Source: Channa striata (Eukaryota; Chordata; Actinopteri; Anabantiformes; Channidae). From it: a stretch of DNA of 64,000 nucleotides. The stretch spans positions 34,732,875 through 34,796,874 of the forward strand of contig CM065168.1 of NCBI GenBank assembly GCA_033026295.1, read 5' to 3'. Made by a program: the position numbers and the translations under genes. Positions within the stretch are counted from its first letter, which is position 1, and the number at the start of each line of letters is the position of its first letter. The notes under the pieces are model-generated. The model did not search any database, had not been told where the DNA came from, and saw only the letters and a list, made by a program, of their open reading frames with translations. This document shows, one piece after another, positions 46,610-59,915 of the stretch.

Positions 46610-47587
46610 CAGCTCAGGACAAATCTTTTCATACCCCGATTTGAAATGTTTTTTCCATCAGCATAAGTGTCAAGGACAGTTTAAAAAGACAGTAATAGCA
46701 AAGTCACAAAATTTATATCATTGCAAAAGTCCCACCATCTGAAATGTTCCCTAATATCCTCCTGTATATCCTCCCTTAGACTTTATAACCTCCTCCAGCC
46801 TCTTTGGGAACCCTCTGAGCAGCGTTTGTATTCTTTCAGGTGTAATTTTAACCCTATTCTTTGTGCCATAACTGTGCCAGGTCTACCAGATTGCTACCAT
46901 TTACAGCCTTCTTCAAATTTATCCAATACTTTTGAAATCAGCAAGTCACCGTATTCTTTTTAAGCCATTATTGAGTTAACTTTGCTTTGTGCTTTGGATC
47001 GTTATCTTGTTGAAGGATCCATTGCCTCTTCATTTTTAGCTTTTTGACTGATGGTAGGAGGCTTTGCTTTAAAATGTTGTGATATTGAGCTGCATTCATT
47101 CTTCTTTCCACTTCATGCAGAGCTTCAGTGCCCGGTGCAGACACACAGTGCGAGCCTCCACTACGTTTGACTGTCGGAGTGTTCTTTTTTTTTTCTCACC
47201 ACACTTACCTTTGCAAATTATGAGCAAATATTTCAACTTTGGTCTCATCAGGGGACATTATCGTTTTCCAAATCTCATTCAGTTTCTCACATGCTCCTTA
47301 GCATACTCCTCTCAGCAAACGGCTTGTAAATGGCCCTAAAAATGCAGAACACAATTTAGCATGCATGCACAATTTAACCATAAGTGTTATGTGTCATTTA
47401 AAAATCAGACATCTGACATGATTTAAAACCACATAATAAGTTATTATCCAGAAGGTTTATCAAAAATTTGCACCGATATAATTTTCATCACTTTACTCTA
47501 ATTTTTTTTACATTGAATCATTGAATAATTTTTTTTATTCTTTTTTGCATTTCAACATAAAGGAATGCAAATATTGTCACCCAGCTG
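46610..47587 (-). mobile_element. Decayed Tc1/mariner transposon
   Basis: Flanked by TA at both ends, with weakly matching inverted ends (CAGCTCAGGACAAAT and CAGCTGGGTGACAAT). The minus strand keeps transposase pieces in changing frames: DETKVEIF near 47250 (first catalytic Asp region), QQDNDPKHKAK near 47010 (second Asp) and FPKRLEEVIKSKGG near 46790 (C-terminal). Multiple stops, frameshifts and internal loss make it inactive. It is about 0.98 kb, shorter than intact Tc1 elements. Confidence 0.85.
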
Positions 47588-50500
47588 TACATGATATAAG
47601 TGCATGAATGTACACCCTCGGGCAATGTTTTTGTGTGAATGCATTTTCATCTCACTGTTTTTTTTCCTTGCATTTATGTATGTTGCTTTTCCGCTCTACA
47701 TACACACAGTGCTTAACTTAGTGCAGCTGATCAGTTCAACTTATCTTTGCTAAATTACTATATAAAACTGAGAAACAGGCCATATAAAATAAAAGAAAAA
47801 GACCAACACCACTCAGTAACTGTCCTGGTGGCACATATGGGTGGGAATGATCATTCGCAAAGCCGTCTAGCACCTTTCAAACGTTTTCTTTCGTCTTTCA
47901 ACTTGGATTATATGGAAGAAGCAGTTATTCCATTACAGTTTTATCTCAATTACCCTTATGAATGTTTGATGGGGTGACAGAAAGCGGGAGTCACGGGTCT
48001 GGATGGAGGTGGGAAGCAGATTAAAGATTAATCATCTATATACAATGAAGCCACACTTGGAAGGACAATTTTTCTTCTGCTTAGATTAAGTGCATGTGTG
48101 TGACTGCATGCAGGTTTGAAAGGCAATGCACTAAACCACACTGCAAACTTTCCATTTTACCAGATAATTACACCTTTGACTGAGTCCTACAAGTCATTTA
48201 ATATTATTTTTAAAAACACCAAAATTTCAAAATTTGCATCACAAGATGTTACAGTCTGTACATATACAATACCTGCTCTGGACTCACAAAATGCACAATT
48301 AAAAAAATAAAAAAAGTCAGTGTTAGGTGTAAGTTGACACACATACAATAAATAATTGCCCTCACTCCTCTGTTCATCAGCGTCACAACGTCTGATCAAT
48401 TTGAAAACAACTTGAATCCACAACCCCAACCTGGAAATTGAACAACATGATGTGATTTGCTGTTCATTCTTTTTATCTCAAATTGAGGCCAGAATACATC
48501 TGCAGAGAGCCAATTGATGCCTTTAGGTCAAAGAAATCTTTTTAAAGGACGGAGCCAAAAAATTATAAGTCTTAATACGCACTGCCATACATAAGCAGGT
48601 TTAGTTCATGAACTCCATATGACCTCCAGATTAACTCCAGATTAAAGTTAAATATCTTCCAGACCTTTCCCTTTTAATGGAAGGCAACGGAAAATGGCAT
48701 CAGTTTGAATTATGCCTCGAAAACCAAGAGGCTTTTCAGCTCCAGAAAGGTCTAATGTCCAACAACGCTCAGTTCATGACGTGTGTTGCATTCCAAGTAG
48801 AAACTGTTCTGCAGGCAAAACATTGACCTTGATCTAATGTAACTGTAGGTTGCTGCATTTACGCTGACACATTCAGTGTATGTAATGCAAATTGGGTTTG
48901 AAACGTGACTTTTGATTGCTGTAAACTGACTGACTTAACTTGGACTGATCAAGTCTGTTTATGTAAGAGGCTGCAAACTAGAATTTTAAGTAATTTAATA
49001 CTTTTATATAATATAGTTTCATTTGATGGCTACAAACATTTTGAGCCAATGTCTCTTTTTATTTTTTATTAAAACCAGTTATGTAATCCTCCAGTGTAGC
49101 CCGAGGTCAGTGTAACACAACATTCTAACAATAGGCTCATGTTTGGTACCAAAGATGTGCTACATGACAGAAAGCAAGGTTGGTGTGCTGCAACAACAGT
49201 GATATAAATGCTCAAGAAAAAGAGGCAGGAGTGTGAGAACAGGCAGCACTGTGTAGGTTGAGCATCAAAGTCTGCAACCTGCATTGTGTTGCCTGTGAAA
49301 AGCATCACTGTGGCTAACACTACAGTGACTCAACATTGTGCCTCAAGCCGTTAATGCACATATACATCCTGGTCTGTCAAAGTGGGTCTAAAGTTGGTTC
49401 AGCTGTACATGTGAGTCACATGAAGCAGGTTAGGCCATTTAATGTACCCACAAATGTTGCGTTTATTTCCTGCCTGGAGAGAGGATTTGTCTCGGTTTAG
49501 TAGCTGTTGCTAATAAAACATCTGCAACTGTCTGATGCCATCACATTTTTATACACGGAAAGTAAAATACAGCTGATAGAACATACGGAATGGATGTGTG
49601 AGCTTTAAAACTCCATACTCGTGAGCAAAGTAAATCATCCAAAACACATCAACACCTGCAAGTAGGTCCAGACCATAAAAAATGCATATGGTGGCATCTG
49701 GTGCTCCAAGCTGCAATAGATGCATCATAGATACAGACCATATAGTGCAGTAACGAATCCATGTCCATTACTGTAATTTCTCAGTTTTTAAAGGCAAAGG
49801 TCAGTAGTTCACATCCCATCACACCTCAACATCTGCTTCTGTTGCCATGGCAACTGTCTGGTGCAACTGGTGCCACACTAATACAGAGATGAGGACAAAG
49901 AGAAAGATGAAGCGATAGCAAGGATTTTTGTATTGTTTTGACAGATGGGGGGCACTGGCACTTTTCATGAGTCCTGCTCGTTTCTTAATCTTTAATACTT
50001 TCAAACATCTGGATTATCACAAATATTTTTTCATACAGAGGAACACATCTGATTTACCTGTTCCTTAGAGAGGTTCAGAGTACAGTATGTGAAGTGTGAC
50101 CACTGTGTGGTTTGCAGTCTGCCACATTGGTTACAGGGGATTACCTGCAAATCTACCAGCATATCTTTTGTTTGGCTAATAAGTTGTTTAAATATAAATG
50201 TTCAAATTTGATAGTGATAAAAAGAGATTAAGTGAAAGAGAAGGGACCGTATCTTGTGAAATAACATCATGTGGAAATTGTGGAATAAGTAAAAACGATA
50301 AATATGTATGTCATGTATAATATGACACCACAGTCGTACTGACAAAGGCCGACCTCTCTGACCTACTATGGCAGCACTGACGTACGATAATGATGCTTCA
50401 CAGAATCATCCCAGAAAGTCAAATCATCCCCTCAAACCCCGAGAAAAAAAGCTGTGGCATCCTTATAAGGTGGTGCCAACAGTCAACAAAGCAAGATGTC

Positions 50501-51950
50501 AGTGTCACTAAATCCATTGTTTGGGGGGGGGTTGAAGGGTCCCACTTAGAGGTTTTCTGGGACAGCACCAGTGGTGCATTAGTGTCTTTATGGAAGGTAT
50601 GGGGGGGGTTGATTGCAAAATGTGTTCTTCCAAATCATTCTGTGGGGCCTCAAACATTTGTCTGGTCTGTCTCTGTCCATAATACTCTCTAGAATTCCAT
50701 TTTATAGTAGCAGACTATTTAATATTGTGTCATTAAATAGTTTAAAACTGAATAAAAGACATCAAATTCTGTATAATGCACAAAAAACATATCTATTCTA
50801 CTCCAGAATTCCCAAACAGTTATAATACTTTACATCTTCGTATTTCACTGGACAAACGAGATTTGGATACTATAGAATGGTACTACAACAGTACAGGATC
50901 ATTTATTTATTTACTGCAAAGTGAGGCAGCATTAATGAAAGATAAGAAACTCAACCTTGCTGTAACAGATTTAAAGATTCATGCAGCTGGTGTGTCATTT
51001 ACCTGTGCTCGCAGAAGGAAAAAGTAGTAAACCAGCGAGCCTTTAACATGGAATAGTAAGTGTACTATAGTTGTTACATCAATTTTAAATGCAACTTCAA
51101 AACATCTTTTTTCTTTTATCTTCTTCAACAACCTTGATCTCAGTTCAAACCTGTAAGCAAGCTACAATGGTGAATAATGCATTGAAAAAAAGTCTAATTA
51201 TATTTCTATTTTGCCCCAATAGGTGTTAACCTCCATTTAACCGCTTCACACACAGCTCCCAGCTCTTTTAAAGGAGCCCGTGTACATACACAACCACACA
51301 GATGCAGCCGTTAGGGCCACTGTTGTATGCACCACTAGAAGCAGCAGTTTCTGAAAAACAACGTATCAGTGTGAAATGGAAAAAAAAGGATAAAGAGATA
51401 AGAGTTCTGCCATAGGCCTGATGAGACTATTGTAGAAAAATAACATTGTACTGTACTGTAGCTTATTTCCTAAGCTGAGTAATTAACATAAAATCAAGAC
51501 TTTCATCAGGATTTCTATTCAGTATTTACATCTATTTAAATCTTTGTTGAATCACTTCTTTTCTTGAGTGGTTTAAAAAGAAATATTAGCATATTTACAC
51601 AGGCAAATAATTGAGCTGTTACACAAATTAATACTTACTGTAAATTAGACGTTTTGTTTTTTTTTCTCTCCTCACAAACTGCGTTCAAATTCAAAATTAA
51701 TTTCACTAAATCTGTTTTCAAATTAACCAGAGGGTTACTGCAGGGCCATTAGAAAAATATTTTTTCTCACCATCACATTAATTTAATTTCATGTTTAATC
51801 ACTGGCACCACAGATGGGAATAATAACAATAATAATGATGGTAATAAAAAAAGGCACCAATTAGCGTGCTCATTTGTGGTTCTGACTGTGTGATGAATTA
51901 TTCATGAAATCAGTTAACAAGAAGGAGAATGAAGGGATCAGCTTGCTCAC
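47588..51950. other. Intergenic, no gene recognised
   Basis: AT-rich sequence with a few G-runs near 50522 and 50599. Short open frames lack recognisable domains. No RNA gene recognised. Confidence 0.4.
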
Positions 51951-51964
51951 TGAGCAGGGATTGG

Positions 51965-52049
51965 TATAAAGACAGGAGACACTGGTGCCTTTTCACAGAA
52001 GACACAAAGTCTGCTGCTGCTTCTTGGGGGACACGTCTGCACAAATCAG
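51965..52049 (+). promoter_or_regulatory. Candidate TATA promoter and non-coding first exon of an unidentified gene
   Basis: TATAAA at 51965-51970, then a leader-like stretch from about 51995 that ends in CACAAATCAG followed by donor GTACCT at 52050. Upstream there is an AT-rich conserved-looking block (TGATGAATTATTCATGAAAT). I could not find the following coding exon, so this may be chance. Confidence 0.3.
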
Positions 52050-54093
52050 GTACCTTTTACTTTAGAAAGATCTGTTTTAATAATATTATTGAAATACTAT
52101 GAATTTATTTATGTAAAGAACTACATTTAAAACAGTTTTTCACAAATGTGATCATGTGTTTCATGACATTTTTGAAGCTCATATATACAGTGAACGTGCA
52201 GAATGCAAACTTGGGTGTTATATTTACAAATTTTACTTTTACCCATAACTAGTTTATCCACATATTTCAGTATTTGTTTGTTAATGTGCTAATTGTTAAA
52301 AATTTTACCTAGGTACAGGCTGTATTTAACTACACAATAAAAATGTATCGTTACATGTTTTATTTTTACTTTATATTTAGCTCTCTAATCATGTACAGGA
52401 AAACTATTAAAATTATTAACAACTGCCTGAAACATGGGCAGATCTTCCGTGAAACCTACGGACCCCAGGACCCAGAAGCCTCAGCATGGCTGAGTCCCTT
52501 CGTGCAGTGCATTCACAGTTCACAGGCACCTCGACCTAAATGCGATGTGACGGGAGACCCTTTACTGAAACAAACAAGAATATAGTATCAGGGAAGGCTG
52601 ACCGAGCTGTGAACCGGCGCCCTAACACGGAGCAAATTAACATCAGCAAAAATAGCTCAGCGTTTTCAGAACGCTTATGTGCAAGGCAGCTAACGCATCA
52701 AATCCTGTCAGGTCATCTTAGCCTGCAGATGTCTAACAAAACTGGACGATGTGAGAGGGCTCCCACAGCCAGGCATCATCCTCGAACTTTGACCGCTGAG
52801 CTGGACCAGCTCCTGAGGTGCTGCTGTTTTGTGTCCTGCAGGCAAATGTCTCCAAGTCGGAGCTTTCACTCCCCTTTTCATCCATCATAAGATCTCTTTC
52901 TTCAACTGAGCTGAGTAATGATGCTATCTTTGTCACACAGGGGGCTTTCCTACGAATGCCATTTGATGTCAAGGCCACGAAAGGGCTTCTGCCTGCATCC
53001 AAGCTTTAGTGCGCCAGTGGTTGAATTCTGGTAGCGCAAGGTCAGCTGTTCAAACACATGACAGTGATGAACAGCTGCCAAACCAAAGCTGCTTCTTCTG
53101 ACTGACTGACACTTCATCAGCATCAGTGGTGGACGTTAAGGAATTTGTAGCCGCAACATAGCAGAGCTGTTAAAAGTCATCTTTGACTGGTCTTAATCAT
53201 TTTAATCAGGTCAGGCTAGTTTTCATAAGTTCAGGCTCAAAGGGAATTGAAACCAAGTTAGGACTACAGTAAGTGTAGACTAAGCTTTTCCTAATTTAGG
53301 TCAGTGGTGTCCAGCCTGGTTCTCAAAGACCCCTGAATCCCAGCTCTAGGCAGGTCTTACTATGCCCAAGCATGTTTGACCCTCAGAAGTCGAGTTTCTT
53401 TGAATACTGTGACTGGTGTGTTCTTTTCTGGCCCACTTGAAGAGGAAGGCCAGGTCATGAATTGGATGGACTCCATGGTCCATGGCTTTCACGATGGAAA
53501 AGCGATTCGTTTTGACACGGATCTTTATAGCGCGATGTGAGCGCAGGCCAGCAGGGAGGGGGAGGGGGAGACAATCACGCCTTGTCTGACTACAATCTGA
53601 TTCTAATTCAAGGTCACCACTCGTGTGTACAGGCCTTTACGGATCTTGTAAGGATTAGCAATAAGGTCTGGACTTCATCAAGGCACCATATGCCAAAACA
53701 AGTCCAACAGGTCGCCAGAAACTGTTGTGTTTTAACAGTTCATTCTTTGCATGTCAGCAAAGTGTATTACAGGTCTTCAGCTGGAACAAACGACCCAATA
53801 TGAGTCAGATGCCAAACAAAAGATAAACAAGCTCCTGATCTATCCCACACACACAGCTGCTGCTTTTCCTCGTAGTCTCTTGCTCGTTTCACAGAATGCA
53901 TCACGTGCTAATTTCATGTCTGTTTTACTATTATAGTTCTGTTTCTACTTTTTCATTATCAGATTCTACCTTGTTCTCTCTCCTCAGCTCTTTCTCTTCA
54001 CCACCCTTAGGCTGATGCCTGTTTGATTCTAAGCACTTCATGTGTGCAAACAGCTGGATATCTGAGCTTCAAACAATTACCTTTGCTCCACTG

Positions 54094-54117
54094 AGTGTGT
54101 GTGTGTGTGTGTGTGTG
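54094..54117. repeat. (GT)n microsatellite
   Basis: Twelve GT units without interruption. Confidence 0.95.
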
Positions 54118-55907
54118 CAGCTGTAGGTTTTTATCTATGACACTGAATCTTTTACACTCATAGAAACACTAAAGCTCTGGAATAAATGTATACTCTATAG
54201 GCCTGTGTGAAACTGTCAAATACTGCAAATTAATAACTGACAACAACCATAAAAAAACACTAGAATGCATGAGAATGTTTGCTGTTTTGGAAAATAAACC
54301 AAGAAAAGGGTGAAACAGACATACTGCATAAGACTAAGAGGTGAGAGACTGTCAGATCCCCTCCCTCCCTTCACTGCTTTACAGCTCATTAGGTCAGACT
54401 GGAGCAGGGAGCCCTGATCTTAGGCTTACGTTGTGGCTCGGGGAAGGACCTGGGAGGGTTTTAAAAGTCCCTGTCGTTGGCTGCATGCGTGAGGTGAGAT
54501 GTCGTTTCCTCTCACTGCCAAGAGCATCGTCATAGTGATATAAAGGCTTAGGTTTTTTAACAGCCACTGAAGGTTGAAGGGGACCTGAAACAGATCAAGG
54601 TGCCAACATCTGTAGATCACAGCAGCAATATTTAAAACAAAGCATCTAAAGCAAGTTGAACTTCTTTTCATGTATTAATAACAATAACTTTAGCACTGTA
54701 AATGAGGGTTATTCTTGTCCCCATATTGAAACAATGTCTACCTAAGGTGCAGATGTTTACACATTAAGGCCATAATAACCAGACCGACTTACCCCTTCCT
54801 GGGTTGAAGTAACTTCTACAGGCATGTCCACTAAGTCACACTTTTCAGCTTGGTGTTATCTTACAACCCTTTGGAGGGTTCTGCTGCTGAGTTTCTGTTT
54901 CCTGTCTCAATTTGACTGCGATGGCCAGGTTATTTAACGTTTATCCTTATTCAAATATGATATGTTTATGACTCAGGAAAATTTAAATTGTTTTGGAAAA
55001 TCTGAAGTGCTGGTGCTTGAGATAATAGAGGGGAGGGAGAACATTGGCAGCCTCTAGCATCTGCCCTCCAGCACCTGTCCTTTCCTTTTATGGAAATAGC
55101 CTCACAGGGTCTTTCCAACTTTCCTCTTCTCTGCACATTTGTATTATCTGAGGTGAGAGGACACCTGAGAACCAGAGGAGCCAGACTCCAGTCCAAGGTG
55201 TGATTTAAACCTGATTTCTCATGCCCAGATTTCTTTTCACACTTTGATCACAATTGCAAAAGCAACCCAAGGTCAAGCATCTGGAGATATTGTACCAGCC
55301 TACAAGGGGAGATGCTGAGCATGTTCACATGGTTTATGGGTCAGATCTCCTTCCCTGAGGGCACTCAAACACAAAAACAAAACATGGGAAGACCCACACA
55401 GTCAAACGTCAACACTTGAAGACACATGTGAACACACAAAGGTGAACATAGATTCCATTCGCACTTTTTCAAATTAAATAAGATCACGTGGGAAAAACAT
55501 ACTGTACTACTGTATATGCACATATTTAGACACACAACCAGTGATGAAGATCACATCTGACAGAGCGTCTGAACCATATGGCCAAACACCACATGCTGCA
55601 ACTTATAGTATGTCAGTGTACATATGTGTAAGCGTGATATCAGGGAAACACATGGAGCTGTGTGGCTGTGTTCAAACAAATACAAATCACAAGTATCAAG
55701 ACATGTAATAGTATGAAACACACAGCAGAGTGGAAGACTTTTCAGACTCTACTCAAAACGCAGAGAGAGCCCAGACGTGCCAGACAGGATCAAAATCTGC
55801 TTCGCTGTGCCCTGCTGATGTTGGGAACCCCTGGTAAGAGAAGCTGGACAGGAAGGGTGGCAGATCTTTGTGTCGCCACTGTGGGGGATGCCAGGGGAGG
55901 TGAGGAT

Positions 55908-55929
55908 CACACACACACACACACACACA
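55908..55929. repeat. (CA)n microsatellite
   Basis: Eleven CA units without interruption. Confidence 0.95.
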
Positions 55930-58900
55930 ACATAATACACACTCAGACATTTACAGTAGGCTGTGTGTTAAGACAAAAATACCCTGGTTCTTGACAAAGT
56001 CTTATAGTAAGTAATGGTCTTTTCACATTATTTTAAGCTCTAATCAATATTTGAATAAAGACATCTGTCCGCTGAATTTATGTTTTATGAAATGTCTCTA
56101 TTATAGTGATGTGCCCCCAGACAATAATTAATCAAATCTGTATTAGAAAAATTATAAGAAGTGTTAATGTCTTTCAGATCCTTGTTATTCAGCAACTTTT
56201 GCTGTTTTAAACCAAAGTGAACGTTCTGCATGCCAACCGTTCCAAGGCTGAATGACAGACTGACAGAGTAAGCAAATTGTTTCCCAGCACAGTTCTCTGT
56301 GGGTATTACATAAAATACAAAATATCTTTCGCAAACAGCTAAAAGCCACATTGAAAACATTGAAACACTGCTGAAAAAACAGCAGTGCACAAATCCTGTC
56401 ATTTGTTACAGGACCAAGGAGCATCTAGAGATGATTCAGTAACAATATCAAAGGCATTCTCACTTCAAGGTGAAAGAAAAATTAATAAATGAAAATCACC
56501 ATAAACGCCAACAATCATGATATTTGTAGAGGGTTGAGTGATCTTCTCAGCTCAGTACTGACAGCCTTTTACTGAAAACTAATTCAAGATTCAAGAAGTT
56601 TATTGTCATATGCGTTGTAAAGATCATACTTTGTCCATTTTAACACAACAGAATTAAAACACCATAAAGAAATATGCATGAATAGTAAATAAATACTGAC
56701 TCTGACAGCATTTATAATTTGCATTGTCACTCGTTACCTTCTCTGGACTTAGTGTTTAAAGTTTTTTCTTTAGTGCATAAACTTAGTTTGAACTTTGTGT
56801 CCTTGTTGTTGAGCAGCCTCAAAGTGTAACAGCATTTTAACTTCAACACTGGTGATTTTTACATTTGCTGAAAGGGGATTTCCTCCCCAACCTCTTAAAC
56901 TTATGAACCTCTTTTATAATCAACCTGATAATGTCAAAAATGCTTGCTGTCAAACTGAAAAAACAAAGCCATATATTTACTTGTCCAAACTACGGTGCTT
57001 TTTATAGCCCTGAAATGCATTATAAACAACAGATTTTAATTTGTTATACCAACCTTGTGCCATTTGGTCTGATTTATTTGTGCATTATGAAATATAAAAT
57101 CTTTGGGGTTAAGTTTAGGTCTATTCCAGTTTTCAGATGGGCTTCATAAAACACTCGGCATATCCGGCATCAATAATAGAGTGATCAACATGTCATACAC
57201 AGGGTATGAGACTCCATCCTTTTAGTCTTGTCGGTCCAAATGGATTTCAGTGTTTCTGCATGTAGCTGCCATCCTGCTGAATTATTTAAGGTGGTAATTA
57301 GATGATTGTGGCTGCTGCACTGTTTGTCTCTAGCGGCTGTCAGAACACTGTTGTTAGATTTTGCGGATTAGATCATCAGATCAGCTGTCTATCCATCTAT
57401 CTATCTCAAAGACAAATCTCCCCCACCCTGCTCTTCCCTCAGTGTGTTGGTTTTGGCCTAATTCCAGCTTGCTGGCTTAATAAAATGAGCAAAATAAAAG
57501 CACTTTAATTGAATAGATAAAAACCCCAGGCAAAAAACACCATTTGCTCTGTGTGTGTCCGTTCCTTTTTCTATTCTTGTTTGTGTGGGCAGAGTGTGAG
57601 CGAAATGGCTCACTGTCCCCGAAGCTGTTGTGGTATCACTATCAAAATGGCATTTACATTTTACGTCATGTTATCTGTACCCACACCATGTTATATGGAT
57701 ATGATCAGGATGTGTGTCACGGGAACAGCAGGTTTTGTGGAGCGTTGCCCTGCTGATGAACCAGGACTTGCAATGCTCTGTGACCTGGATAGAAGCGAGG
57801 ATAGCATAGTAGAAAAAGGGCAGAGAGTCAGTGGAAACACACGCTGTTTAAGAGAAAGTAACACATAGCACAAATATGACATATGACGGCATCTGGACAC
57901 TGGATGTGGAGTGTTTTCTGGTGGTTTGGTTCATGTTTTTGTCTCAAAGCTTTTTTGTTCATGTGCAGTCGAAGTGTAAAATGCTGACAGAGAAGGACTG
58001 GATAAAGTACATGTAAATCTGACCTTGCTAATGGTGTTGCTGAGCAGTTGATCTTTGCAGCTTTACACTCAACCAGAGTGTGAGTTCACACGGCAGCTGC
58101 ACCAAAAACCTCAGGTCACAAGGTTCATGTAGGAAAAGGACATTGTTACTCTGTAACACTGACTCACTCAAAGTAACGTGTATTATATTCAACTGCATGT
58201 CACTGTCAGCTACTTTTCACTTATTTTGTCCTAAAAATTACAGTTTAGGACACAATAATTATTAATATAGTGCTAGTACAGGTTTGAACAATGTCACAAT
58301 TGTTAAGTGAAACATGTTTATGATTAAATGAAATTTGTAATTTTAGCTCAAAACTGCATGCAGTTACATAATCAGGCACTTTTTATTACAGATTTTAGTC
58401 TTTGGGTTTTACAAGGATTAAAGTACAATTGCACATGTGCAGTACTATTGCAGCCTTTTTTTGTTCCAAAAGAAGTGACTTCTGTAGCTCGCTCCTAAAT
58501 CGTTATACAGTTAAATCTGGAATCCAAAACGTCAATGACCTGTGACCTAATAGCAGTTACAGTAGCTAGCAATTCTTGAAGGAAGCACTGTAAAAGCCCA
58601 TGATAAAAAGTGAAATGAAAACAAAAGAAATGTATTAAGCATTTTTAGAGACTGAGAAATATCCGTTCTTCAAAACTGCATGCTCATTTCAAGTTTCATA
58701 ATTTACACAATCAGAAGGTCAGACTTACTAATACACCATGTGTCTAAAGATAGTTGTGACTTTTCTCCGAGACAGTTGTTAATCATGTGACTTACACAAA
58801 ATTAGATTTCCCTCGTAATGAGTTAAGACTAGTGGACACATTACAGCAGAGAGGAGCTTGATGTTGTCAGAAGTACAGCCTATGGCAGGCCGACTTGGAA

Positions 58901-59716
58901 GACATGACAACCAACAGATGGACAGAATTCCCCTAAGGTTTAAGGGGGGGGGCACAAGCTGCCTTCTTAAGAATAACCGTGACCTAAAAATAAATAAAAC
59001 TGGACAGGTCTGCCATAAGCCACTTTGGGAATTACTATCTCCTCTCATTCATAAGCAAATAATACACACACCTCATTTTCTGTGTCATTTCATTTCCCCT
59101 CTACCTTTGTAGCGTTGACCTTTAAGCCACCCCACTCTTTTTCTCACTTTCCCAGTCCTTTTATCTCCCTCTCCTTCCCTCCGGTCATTTCTGCTGAGCT
59201 GTGAGGACTGAGAAAAATGTGTCTGAGGCATGTGGGAAAAAAGCTGAGGATCATGGGAAGGTGCGATGGCAGAATGTCTCATGTCGGGATCTCAGGCATG
59301 TTGAAGGAGGGGCCGACATAAGGAAAGGAAGGTAGAGGTAAAAGAGGAAATGAAACCCCTGCAGCTGCAACAGATTAACTTCTTCCTGTTCTTCACATCT
59401 GCAGAGTGACACCTTCAGTGACTGCTGACAAAATCTGAATGTCCAGGGGATGGCAGAGACTCTAGGACTGCAGCAGAGGATCTGTTCATTTAAAAATGTC
59501 TTCTAGAAGAGGGTCTCGGGGTGTTTCTGCCTTTCTCTACTTATCTCTCTCCTCATCTCACTGTCATTGGATCTCCATCCTCACTCTAAACAGGCCCTGC
59601 CACAGCACAGTGCCTGCGTGCAGTGATGCTGAGGGAGGTCGCCGTGCGGTCACTGCGCAAAGCCCGGTCGCATTGTGACTTGGAGCTGCAGAATGTGCCA
59701 TGGTGCATTAGCACGC

Positions 59717-59740
59717 TGCCGCATGGTTGAGCATGCGGCA
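59717..59740. repeat. GC-rich 9-bp hairpin
   Basis: TGCCGCATG (59717-59725), 6-nt loop, CATGCGGCA (59732-59740). It lies in a CpG-containing patch next to the purine tract. Confidence 0.7.
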
Positions 59741-59741
59741 C

Positions 59742-59915
59742 GGAGAGAGAGAAAGGGAGTGAGGAGGAGGAGGAGAAAAAAAAGAGGAACATGATAGAAG
59801 GAGGAGCTAAGAGATAAAGTAAAAGACAGAGAGATGAGGAGGCAAAAGAGGGAGGAGCACCGAGGAAATGGGAGGGGAAAGGAGCATAAGAGGAGAGGAG
59901 GAGGAAAGTGAGGAC
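59742..59915 (+). repeat. Long purine-rich tract
   Basis: About 170 bases, mostly A and G on the plus strand (GAGGAGGAGGAGAAAAAAAA and similar). Such tracts can adopt triplex forms. No coding function seen. Confidence 0.7.

Noticed and set aside
52343..52890. Overlapping open frames near 52.5 kb as exons after the candidate promoter
   Set aside because: Possible acceptors exist but the frames carry no recognisable family and do not join in phase to each other.
53553..53570. G-quadruplex motif GGGAGGGGGAGGGGG
   Set aside because: Only three G-runs of three or more are clearly separated; four-tetrad formation is possible only by splitting a run, and there is no context.
57544..57868. 105-codon open frame near 57.6 kb
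   Set aside because: No domain, no splice support, mixed hydrophobic and Cys content as expected by chance.
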